A stretch of DNA of 64,000 bases from Dicaeum eximium (Eukaryota > Chordata > Aves > Passeriformes > Dicaeidae). The stretch covers positions 773,441 through 837,440 of the forward strand of contig VWZP01009941.1 of assembly GCA_013396995.1 (NCBI GenBank), given 5' to 3'. Position numbers and translations under genes: made by a program. The notes under the pieces are model-generated. The model worked only from the letters and a program-made list of their open reading frames with translations. It was not told the DNA's origin and did not search any database. Positions within the stretch are counted from its first letter, which is position 1. The number at the start of each line of letters is the position of its first letter. Below, one piece after another: positions 37,301 to 47,415 of this stretch.

Positions 37301-40300
37301 TAAGTTTCCTAAACTGCATTGTGGTCTAATATATTGAAGATTGTGTAATTTAGGCTATTTGGGAAAGTTTTCTGTTCTGTAACAGTTTTTCAGGCAAATA
37401 CTCTCTCCACTGTCTCCACTAGAAGAAAGTGATGAATGCTTTCTATGTTTTACGGCACAATATAAATATCAGATGTGTTCATAGATTTTAATCCTTTCCT
37501 ACAGGCAAACTGCCTCTCTTTCTCTTCTGTTCTCTTATGATCACCCAGACTGTTCCCAACAGCCACCCAACCCAAACCATTCTGCTGTGCAAATCAAAAT
37601 CAATTAAAAATATCCCCACAGGACTCAATTTTCAGAGAACCTACATATCCACACCTCTAATGGAAGTCAATGATAGCTGCAGGCATGTGGCATCTCTGAA
37701 ACTTGGGCTCTATAGAGCTAAGTAAAGAAAAACATATGGATTTTTTAGGTAATATACCATGGGAGAAATCTCTAAATAGGCCCTGAAATAATGAAGCTAC
37801 ATGTTTTATACTATAGTCCAACTTGCAATCACTAGGCCATCTCACCACAGGGGAAAAAGAGGATATTGAGAGTTATTGAACATTGCCAATTTTTGCTGTG
37901 GATCAGCTTGAAGTTATTTAGCACAGATGTTTCTGTAATTGTGACACACTGGGAAAATCCACATGCTCAATAGCCCTCAAACTTGCACTTCCATCTGTGC
38001 AGTATGATGGTCTACAGTTACTGCACACAGCTGCAATATAAAGCACACAGAGCTCTGTCTGGCTTAAGATCTGCTGAAAGATTTTTCTTAGCACCATCTG
38101 CACTTTTTATCTACCTGTCTCCCTATGATTCTGTGTTTAGATGCAGTGCAGTCATAAGATAGTAAAATAAGCCTAGTGAAAATAATAATGTGTAAAGAAC
38201 TGTACAAAATTTAACAGTGTGGCTAGAAACCTCTCATGATGTGAAATGACGATAGGAATTTAACAGTAAACTGTGAAATCCATCAGTATTTCTATTTATA
38301 TTCTTAAGTCAGTTTTGAACTATATTAGTAAAAAATGAAAGGTAGGATTCTTATATTAGAAAAAAAACATGATTTAACCCACAGTGGTGAAAATGATGCT
38401 TCTGGAAACTGCTTCCTCATCCTAATACCTTCTTAGACTTTGATCACATTCCAAAAAGTACAGGGAAAGAACTCCACCTCTGCTGATTTAACAAACATTT
38501 TGGAATCAAAACAGTGTGTACCAATCTAGAAAATTAGAGAGGAAGACTTCCACTACCTTTGAAATTTAAATAGGCTTGAGTGTTAATTATTCATGACTTA
38601 TTTGTTCAGTTCAGGCTCAGGATACAAAGAAAAAAGAAGGTAATCTTTCAAAATTTAGGCATATACAGCACAGTGTGGAGAGACAGAAGCTGTTGTTGGT
38701 ATTATCCAAGCAGAGAGAAAAGCTTTGTCATATTTTTTGCTGCAGCTGTGGGTCTATTATGTATCCCTGTCTAAGGAGAAAATGGAACTCTTACCTCAGC
38801 TCTTTACTTTAGAGCCCCAATAGGAGGGTGGACTTGTCATTTAATTTTTTTTTGCAGTGAGCTGCTGCTTTTGTTCTGCAATTCTTTCTTGCAATATCCT
38901 GATCCAAGTCACTTCTATAGCTGGTTGTTACATTGGGAAGTGCAGCAATTCCAACGAGAGGACACTGTAAAATGTTTCCCATCATGCAGCCATGCTAAAT
39001 AATGCAAGAGAACTTCTGCATTCTCACATTTAACAGGAACTTTGCTTCAGAGACTAAAGAAAACCATCTCACTTCTAAACCAGACTGTAATCTCATATGA
39101 TTGTCTGGAATGCTCATGGAATTCAGTCCTGTAGAAACCTGGAATATTAATGACAGAGTTTTGACTTTTGCTAGAAATATCTTGGGATCTGGATCTGTCA
39201 GAACCTCTTTTTTATGTCTTCCTTTTTCCCTTCTTGACTTCTGCTCTGGGAGCTCAACTTCATCATGTTCTGAAAGGAACAGCTAACTGTAGATGAGTCT
39301 TGCAGAACCAGCATGTTTCTGGGATATGTTTTATCCAGCCCTTCAATCAAATTATTTTTGCTTATTTAAATTTATAGATGGTCAAGTCACAGATAGATGC
39401 ACAGTGTGTATTCATCCAGTACTACTGCACATCTGTTACTGTGTTTATGTAACATTTTCTTTCTCTCAAAAATAGAAAAGGGCTTGTGCTGTAGCATATA
39501 ATATTAAGACACTACTTCCCTGGCTGCAAGAGTAAGTTTCTGCCTAGAGTGCATCAGGACAATCCAATACATAGACATCTTGAAGAATCCCCTGTGGCAG
39601 GAAAGACTAAATTCTGTATGCTAATTCTAAAATCTCCACAAAATCTATGATGATGAAGAATGCTATGCCCTCCATTTTAATATCCCTTCCCTTATGTTAT
39701 TCTAAAGGTTGAATTCATTATGCCACACTTTCATTTTATTTTTTTTTTACCTTTTTTCCTTCTTTCCTTGCCTCTTTGGAATGACTTTGGGGAGCCCTTA
39801 ACAATACATGTCAAAATGTAAGGGCTGCACTGCATTGTGAACTTTTTCTCTGCTGACTCATCTGCCACTGCTAATCAAGACTTTTTGGTCTACATACGGC
39901 AGCATTTTAAACCTTTTAGCAGTAAAGCAGTGCTTTTTACTCAAAAAGCTTTTAAATTATAGCACATGGTGGGTGGCTGATAAGATTTTTTTCCTAAAGT
40001 GAAAACTCTTTTCTTGTTATTGCTATCTGGTGTCGTGTTCTATTTATCAAGTCACAAAGTTTTTGGTGTCCAGTACCTTTTTTTTTTTCCCTGAGCTGGG
40101 GAATTGTTTTCCTATTTAGGTAGCCCCACACCTTTTCAATTTGGTCTCAATGGCACCTGTTAGTGACACACAAGCCTAGGTTATTCTTTCCTTGTCCCAC
40201 CAAAAAAGTAGAAAGGGGAACACTGGTCCTCAGTCTGCATGCTACAGAAATGAAATTGGGGACAGGAAAGATTGCAGGGAATTTTCTGGGTACATTTTCA

Positions 40301-41113
40301 GTTCATTGTAGTTCCTTGGGCAAGGAGACAAAAGACCTCAACTTCCACGATTTTCTAGTTTTATGCTCTCCCTGCTGTTCTGAGTTGTCTGCATTGTCCT
40401 CTTTTGTCTGGAAGTCCTAGCAAGAACTGTCCAGTCCAGTACCTTCACAGGGGACTCACATGATGAACTAAATTATTTTCCTCACCATTTGGCAACTGGG
40501 GAAAAAAAACACTGTTTGCAAAGGAACAATATGTGCAGCTTGAGGAATGGTGCAGGCTCTGTATGTTGCTTCTATAGAACATCTCAAATGTTGTGTCACT
40601 GCTTTGTGCTCTCAGCAGCCTTCCTTTAAGGCAGCTTCTTCCTCCAGGATGAAACAAGATGAATATTGTTTCCTTTGGGATTCACAGAAACTGTATTCAC
40701 TGTAGAAGTAAAAATTAACTGTATTTAGGACCTATATTGTATAAGCTGCTCAGTTTGCTGTGATTTTTACCATCACATTTCCCAGTACTTAGTTATGAAA
40801 TTTCCTCACCAATTAACTTTTCCTATTTTAAGGAGTACAATAAAGAGCAGATGTAAGGATTTTATAGAGATATCTGTGTTAAGAAGAACAGCACATGATC
40901 ACTCAATACTTTTTTTAAAGGGTCTAATATTTATTTCTGATTTTTGCTTGCAATAAAACCTCAAAGTTGTTATTTTACAGACATGGAGATTTAAATTCCT
41001 ATATACTATCTCATATATCTCTTTGACTATTATACTTGAATAGAAGCTTTATCTTGAATTACTTTTAGTTTGATTGCAAAATTATTATTAAAAATCTCAA
41101 GAGACTTTTGCAA
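34319..41113. other. Unique AT-rich non-coding DNA, including conserved-element-like stretches
   Basis: No gene could be named. Between 34750 and 35115 and again between 39780 and 39990 the sequence has the balanced, AT-rich texture rich in TAATTA/ATTTGCAT-like words that is common in vertebrate conserved non-coding elements (inference). A splice-bounded open segment of 151 bases lies at 34394-34544 and another of 56 bases on the minus strand at 35538-35593; both are given as findings. A T/G-rich tract lies at about 36296-36370. Confidence 0.6.
36296..36370. repeat. T/G-rich low-complexity tract
   Basis: About 75 bases consist almost only of T with interspersed G (tttttttgtttggttatttt, then ggttttgtttttgtttttac). 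Comparable shorter tracts occur at about 12745-12775 and 41719-41760. They are low-complexity sequence, possibly expanded from old poly-A tails read on the opposite strand. Confidence 0.75.
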
Positions 41114-41292
41114 TGATGGGGAAGTGGTGAGTGGCCCATCCCTTTATGTGTTCAAGGCCCGGTTGGATGGAGCTCTAAGCTCTGACTTGGTCTAGTCAAA
41201 GGTGACCCTGTCCATAGCAGGGAGGTGGAACACAGTGGTCTTTAAGGTCCTTTCCAACCCAAACCATTCTGTGATTAATTCTATGAATTCTG
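41114..41292 (+). mobile_element. CR1 LINE 3' end, well preserved
   Basis: The plus strand gives gatggggaagtggtgagtgg, ccatccctttatgtgttcaa, ggcccggttggatggagctc, the end of ORF2 where protein would read like P-S-L-x-V-F-K-A-R-L-D-G-A-L. The 3' UTR follows, with ggtgaccctgtccatagcag, ggtctttaaggtcctttcca and acccaaaccattctgtgatt plus a degraded octamer tail. The copy is about 180 bases, 5'-truncated and close to the family pattern. It belongs to the same broad subfamily as the 24.2-kb tail. It lies only about 250 bases from the much older CR1 relic at 41.55 kb and in the opposite orientation. Confidence 0.93.
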
Positions 41293-41545
41293 AAGGGGGA
41301 GAAAGTTATAGATGGCATGGTACAAGTAGACTTTCAGTTCTTATCCAGTGAATTACACAGACTCTTTGCTGCTATTTAATGATGATGTATTTTTCTGACT
41401 CAGCTATGCTCTTTTCTCTCTCCAAGCTCCTATTACAAGAGTTTGAGAAATTTAAAGATACCTCTGTTTTTTTGTTTTGGAGGTATTATGTATTTCTGGC
41501 TGGTGTCTCTGCTTCACAGAAGTATGGTCTTATTTACTTCAGCAG

Positions 41546-42320
41546 CCAGGAATCATGAAATCCTAGGACAAGAAAAAAACTTCAAGAAATCATCTCATCC
41601 CTTTTGTTTGTTTAACTGTTATTTAAAGCAAATGCCATTCGTTGGTCTTCTCTACCCTGAATTAAACTGCTCATTTCCTTTAGTCTTTGCCCATAGGCCA
41701 TATTTTTAAACCTATGATTTTTTGGGGTTTTTTGGTTTGTTTTTGGTTTTTTTTTTTGCTAGACTCTCTGCATTGATCTATGAGTTTATTGAAGCATACT
41801 GCCCAGGACTAGACACAATATTCTGTCTAAGGCCATAGCATTGAATCAAACATTGAACAAAGAAAAGGGGTTACTTCACATTTCCTTCCAGTCACAGGCT
41901 TTCTTATACATCCTGCTGTACAGATTCTGAGGCATTTGCCTTTTTCACAACAGCATGACACTATTGACTCATGTTCACTTTGTGACCCCTTACAGTCCTT
42001 CATTTATTTTTTCATGGAACTGTCTATAGACCATTATTCCTCATCCTCATCGTATTTATACAGTGATTAATCATGACTAAGTATGAGATCTAGCTTTTAC
42101 CACTACTAAATCTTGTCATATTTTCTGTCCATATCTCTGATTTTTTAAGATCATCTTGAATTCTGTCCTTGTCCTCTAACATTCTTTTGGTCCCCCCCAG
42201 GAAATGGTATCTGTTAATATGCCTGCTCTCTGTTGCTTTCAGATCATTAATGAAAATATTGAATTGCATCAAACCCAGAGGAGACAGACCACTAGAATGT
42301 GTCCTGTTAGATATGTATTT
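41546..42320 (-). mobile_element. Ancient (amniote-age) CR1 LINE relic with readable RT segment
   Basis: Read on the minus strand, this resembles the old CR1 lineage found across reptiles, birds and mammals rather than the bird-specific subfamilies. The frame at 42090-42368 contains MQFNIFINDLKATESR, matching the conserved L-F-N-I-F-I-N-D-L block of CR1 RT, and further on GGTKRMLEDKDRIQDDLKK, matching the L-G-G/D-x-x-x-I-Q-x-D-L block. The intervening catalytic F-A-D-D tetrad is replaced by I-N-R-Y, so the enzyme is dead. Further 3' (lower coordinates) come the words cccaggactagacacaatat, caacagcatgacactattga and cccataggccatatttttaa. A possible 3' end lies near 41546 (ggaatcatgaaatcctagga). 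A T/G tract has inserted or expanded near 41719-41760. Confidence 0.8.
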
Positions 42321-45300
42321 CTGATAAAAAATAAATTGAAGACATAAGTCGATTGTCCTAACATACACATATAATGGTTAACTGAGAACTGACAATATGG
42401 TTTTATTGTATCAGTTAAAATTTTTTTTGCAATTTGAATTCAAAACATGGAAAATAAATATTCTTCCAAAAAGGTACATGCATTTTTGTAGTGAAAAGAT
42501 TAGTTTTCTAATATTTCTTTCTGTCTATATATGCCTTTTTAGGGTTGCCACAGATTTCACCCATGACCTCAAAAAACATGCCATCAAAACTGATGTTGAA
42601 ATCGATACAATTTTGTGAAACATTGTGGTATCAATAAACTGCTATTAAAAAACAATTAAAAGGTAGATTTTGAAAGGTTCCAAGCAGCTTTAATATCCGT
42701 AACTTGACTTCTGATTAAAAAAACTTTAGGTTACAGAAAGTGCAATGTTATCCAACAAAATAAGTCGAAATTGAAAAGAGGAAAAAATGGATTAATTTTG
42801 AGGAAATCTTTCTGGCAATAACATCAATGTCTCTGAGCTCTCACGGGAAGATATGGATAATTCTTTGTGTTTATGCCCATGGCAAGGAGGTTAGACTAGA
42901 ACTTCAGGGCCCAGACTTTTTTTAGACTCAAGTGGTCAAATATCCAACAGGGACCAGGTGTGCCATGACAGGCAAATGAGCCCCTCTGAGGTCACACAGA
43001 GAATTAATGCAGACACTTCACAAGTCTACAGCTGCTAGAACCATGGAGCACATGACCTCCTTTAGGCACAGAAAAGAAGGGAGCCAATTCTCCTGAGCTC
43101 ATTGTAGTACAGTGCCTGAAATTGTCCACAAGGCTTAGTATACAGTAGATTTTGTTTTAAATGTTTTACTGATTTCCTATTGTTAGGAATTTAAGGAAAT
43201 GGCCTTTTTTTTGTTTGTTTGAGGTAGTCTAGTTTTATACCATGTTTATTATAAACCTTCACACAGGGAGAAAAATCTTCTCTATTTAAGTTTAAAAAAA
43301 CATAATTTCTCTTTAAAGAGAAAGAAAGAGTAACAAACACCATACCAGTGACTGTAGCTTGAAGAATCTACTTTGACTATGTGAAAGAATAGAAAACAAA
43401 TAAGATTTTTTCATAAATGTCTGTTACAGGTTGTTGTCAATTTTTCACTTTATTTACTCCTTGCAGCCAACAACCCTACACTTCCTATGCTTTATATGTT
43501 ATTTTATATTGGCAGTAATAAAGAACAAGAGAGAGAACAAAACACATGTGCTGCTGTGTGTTTTCCCAATATGCTATTGGGAAAAGTATTGCAGAAATGA
43601 GGACTATTCAGGACCATACACTGAAAAGTAGTACATTACACATAGGAGGACAAAGCTTTTCTGATTTGAGGAAGTGTGAATTTAGCCCAGCTCCAGATTA
43701 ACCACGGTCCCAGAGCCACAGATGTGCGTTAGTACTGTGCTGGTTTCTAGAGGAAGGTCTTGCAGGGTTAGGGATCTGCAGCTAGAGGCTGGAAAGGAGG
43801 TGGTGAGCTATGAAAAATACATGCCACTGACCTATTTTGTAGCCTGCTCCCTCCCTAGCTGCAGAAATTTTGGCACTCAGATATGTTCACCAGTTTTGGC
43901 ACAGTTCCTCCTGAAACCTCAGGATTCACCTTTAAGGAGGGAGGCAGATTTCTGCCAGCTAGAGGCAGCTATTTTGGATGAGGTTCAGGCTGCTGGCAAT
44001 GGTTCATGCTGCATAGAGATGGTTTTCTTTGGTGGATGGGTATCTATTCCTGCACTACTCATTTTTCCTCTAATTTTTGTGCTTGAGCAGCCTGAATATC
44101 CTATGTAGCTGTGTAAGGAAAACTGAATTCTGATTTTGATTTTTGTAATTAAACCTGATTGGGTGAAGAAGAAAATGTGAATATAGATGGACAACCTAAG
44201 GAAAGTTCTTATTGGGACTAGTTAGTATATGGGGCTTTTTGTTTGTATTTGGTCTTCCTGACGTGCACATTAAGCAATTTCCATTGCTTGGAGTAATTTA
44301 ATGACATTTTATTTAATTTTATTTAATGTACATATTTTTTTAAGTTATAAGGGAAATTCACACAAATTGAATCAGAATTTGTCCTCCTTCCTGAATTTTG
44401 CCTGTTTTCATGGTAAGCTTGTCAGAAAAAAGACTGTATTTTGCTAAGTATTTACATACAGTATGACAGAGTAGGTCTGATCTCAAGCTAGACCCTAGAC
44501 AGTACTGTAATGCAAATAATAAAAAATTATTTTGCCAGCAGAGAGTATATGTATATATTTATATATCAGGATTTGTCTCCCATTTTTATTCTTTCCTTTA
44601 GAAGTTTAGAAGGTTCTTTACTAGTCATTCAAATACCAAATATTTAGCATCAATTCATATGAAAGTTGCTTTGATCTTTGTGTAAATAAACAGGCTCTGT
44701 TTCTCCCATAGGACTCTTTCTTGAAAATGATTTCTTTCATCAAGTAGTTTGTTGCATCTCTGTGAACATCAATACTGCTTCCTTCAGAACTTCAAACAAA
44801 TACTTCCTGCACGTTTACAGGAAACATATTAAGCACTATAAATGGCAGCTTGCCTTGCACCTGATTCAATAGTTAATGTGAGGTGTGAGCTACTGAGTGA
44901 CACACTGCTCTTCTGGCATCATGGCAGATAAGTGTCATACATGGGATGCCTTCTACAGCAATGTGAACAATACATTTACAGATGTAGGAATCTTTTCTTT
45001 ATGCAATCTGAATGTTTCAGCACCGATGGTACAAACCTTGCAATTATAGTTTGCCTCTGGTTAACTGATAATCATCCTGGAAAGTCCCAAAGAACAATAA
45101 CAAAAACTAAGGTGGTAATTCAAGTGCAGATCTCTTATAGACAGGAAAGTAAGAAAGAAGAAATCTAACAAACTGGGAAGAGAGGGAGAATAAAAATCCC
45201 ATCATGATGTAAGTTTACCTCTGCAAAATTTTCAGCATAGTATTTGTTCCATCTCCAAAACAGGTTGTAATCTCAGAGACCTCATCTTTATTTACTTTAT

Positions 45301-46701
45301 TATCAGCATAAACATGTGGCCAGAATCTGGTCTTCAGTATCTTAAATGTGATATATTGGGCAGAAAGCCATGGATGACTCTATCCTTAGAAAACACAGCT
45401 TCAAAAATGTGAGTGTTTCCTGCAGAAGAACTAATTTGTTGAGTCTCTGAGAAAAAAAGTGGTTTTAATGAGTAATTGTTTCCCCAAGCCGTCTTCCTGG
45501 AAGTAATTTGTATGATTGTCCTCCTCACCTTGTTATCAGATCTTCAAATTTTGACTTATCAGGAGGATATTTTGAAAGTTTTCTGTAGACCTGCTGCTTT
45601 CTTATAGAACAAACCAGCCATCTGTGAAGCCAATTTTCATAGCTTTACTGGCTTGGAGTGCTCTTCCTTGCACTTAAAATGCTCTGAAATTATTTTAATT
45701 GAATCAAAATCATAAGTTATAATGTCTGGGAGACACTGTAATATAATTATTTCTCTTTGTAATATTTACACTCTAACTCAGTCATCCTCTCCAGCGTCCT
45801 GCTTTGGAACTCCATTTTGGCCATGTAATTCATTCACTCACAATCAGTCAAGGCTCTGCTATATAATTCTAATTTTGTTAAGTGATATGAATATTGAACA
45901 GTTGAGGTTTAGTATCTTTGAATGAAGGCACTCTTTATTCTTCCTGTCTTAAGACTCAGTTAATATTCTGAATAAATATGCAGCTTCCAAATAGGTACAC
46001 AATTGGCCTTTAGTTAATCTTCAACCAGAGAGATTAGGGAAAATCAAGCCTGTTTGAACCTGCAGATCATTTGAATCTACAAACAATTTTGGTGCTTTCC
46101 AGTTTCTCTTCACAAGAAGCAGTTTTTCATTTGTCACTGTCCAAAAGGGGAAGTTCTCTAATTACTGAATGAGCCAACACACACAGAGAATATGCATGAT
46201 TTTACAACATTTACATACTTTACCAACACAACTTATAAACCTGCTCTCTTTCTGTTTCTAGGCTAAGTAGATAATGCTTATATGTCATGATTACCATTAA
46301 TTCTCAGTTTGATTTCAGTGTTCAGGTACTTCATATTACTTGGACAACGGATCCCTACAGCCTTGACAAATAGACTAAATCCTCAAAAGACTGGAAAGCC
46401 ATGGAGACAGGACCAGTATTGGCTCCTAGCCTTCAGTCCAGGAGTAAGACTTGCATAATGTTGAACACATTTTGAAAAGGGTTGTACCAAAGGACTAAAT
46501 GTGCTATTCCCAGAAAGAATACTAAGAGAGTAGAAGCTTACATTTTTTGGATGGCCTGTCTTTAAAGCAGACCTATGCATTCATCATTATTTGAATCACC
46601 AGTACACTGAGATAGGAGTGAGGTAGACAGGACTGCTGAAGGAGTACAGTGGGGGTATCACAGCTGAGTAATAAATGAGAGGTTGCACTATGCAAATGCA
46701 C
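42321..46701. other. Unique AT-rich non-coding DNA
   Basis: No gene was recognised. The longest plus-strand frame is 128 codons (43722-44108). It is cysteine- and leucine-rich at chance-like spacing, with a hydrophobic carboxy end, and lacks any recognised motif, clear splice context or Kozak-like start. It is treated as a chance frame. No dispersed repeat was recognised. Confidence 0.65.
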
Positions 46702-47162
46702 TGTTGAAAATCTGAAGAATTGTTAGCACATGTGTACAAGATTTAATTGCCTCAAATGCTGTTAAGATCAAAGAAAGACTTTGCCCACTGTAGCAAACAG
46801 TGCAAAGAAGCAACTGCTGATCTGCTCCCTCTACCCCCTGCCTGAATATGATTCCTGGATTCTGAGAATTTGGATGTGAGTTAAGCCACCTGACTTGAGA
46901 TAAGATAAAGGTGGTACTATTGTCCAATTATCTTAGGTTTTGGGACAATTAAACAAGACTGGAGGAGAAGAATGTACTCACAAGGATAGGCAACTCAGCA
47001 GCTGTGCTGAAAATTAGCCCAATGACTCAAGATATGAGGCCCAACTCAAAAGAGGAGGAAGACTGAGCATGGGACTGACTAGACTGGAAGTCAGGGAATA
47101 ACTGAAACATTTAGATAAGAGAAATCTTAGCTGGTGAGCACTGATTCCTTTGTTTGCTGAAA

Positions 47163-47175
47163 TGTATAAATAGTG
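47163..47175 (+). promoter_or_regulatory. TATA box of the ERVL-like LTR
   Basis: The sequence tgtataaatagtg is a near-consensus TATA element about 190 bases upstream of the LTR's AATAAA signal, the spacing expected of an LTR promoter and poly(A) signal. Whether it is still active cannot be judged from sequence. Confidence 0.55.
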
Positions 47176-47348
47176 GGAAGTTTTGAGTGACCTTGGGATC
47201 CCTGCCACTGAGAAGACCAGAAGAGGACCTACAGGATGCCATCTGGATCCAAGCATGGTGAAATCTTTTAATCTTACTCTCTGACACTCTATTTCTTTTC
47301 TCTTTTTTCTATTTCTTTCAATCTCTCTCTACCTCACATTAATTGTTA

Positions 47349-47354
47349 AATAAA
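47349..47354 (+). terminator. AATAAA polyadenylation signal of the ERVL-like LTR
   Basis: The hexamer aataaa within gttaaataaaatcc is followed at about 30-40 bases by a GT-rich stretch (gtcttgtttg), the usual arrangement for cleavage and polyadenylation in an LTR R-U5 region. Confidence 0.6.
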
Positions 47355-47415
47355 ATCCATACTATCAACTTCAGCATATAGTCTTGTTTGCACCTTAATT
47401 CAGGCAGAGGTATCA

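Larger units (their letters stand above)
46702..47415 (+). mobile_element. Solo LTR, ERVL-like endogenous retrovirus remnant
   Basis: The segment shows LTR architecture on the plus strand. A candidate U3 begins tgttgaaaatctgaagaatt. A TATA box (gtataaatagtg) lies at about 47163-47175, followed by a long pyrimidine-rich stretch (47265-47335). The AATAAA polyadenylation signal is at about 47349-47354, then a GT-rich stretch and the end motif caccttaattcaggcagagg/tatca. The order TATA, pyrimidine tract, AATAAA, 'cttgtttgcaccttaattca' is typical of avian ERVL-type LTRs. No internal retroviral gene is adjacent on either side, so this is a solo LTR left by recombination. The ends are approximate. 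A minus-strand open frame at 47014-47256 lies inside it and is a by-product. Confidence 0.65.

Noticed and set aside
41433..41545. Open run after a ctctctccaag acceptor-like tract
   Set aside because: No convincing donor follows and it leads into the ancient CR1 relic; probably chance.
43722..44108. Longest plus-strand-type frame in its region, 128 codons
   Set aside because: No recognised motif, no supporting splice context or homologue known to me, and a composition expected of a chance frame. A translated search would be needed to revive it.
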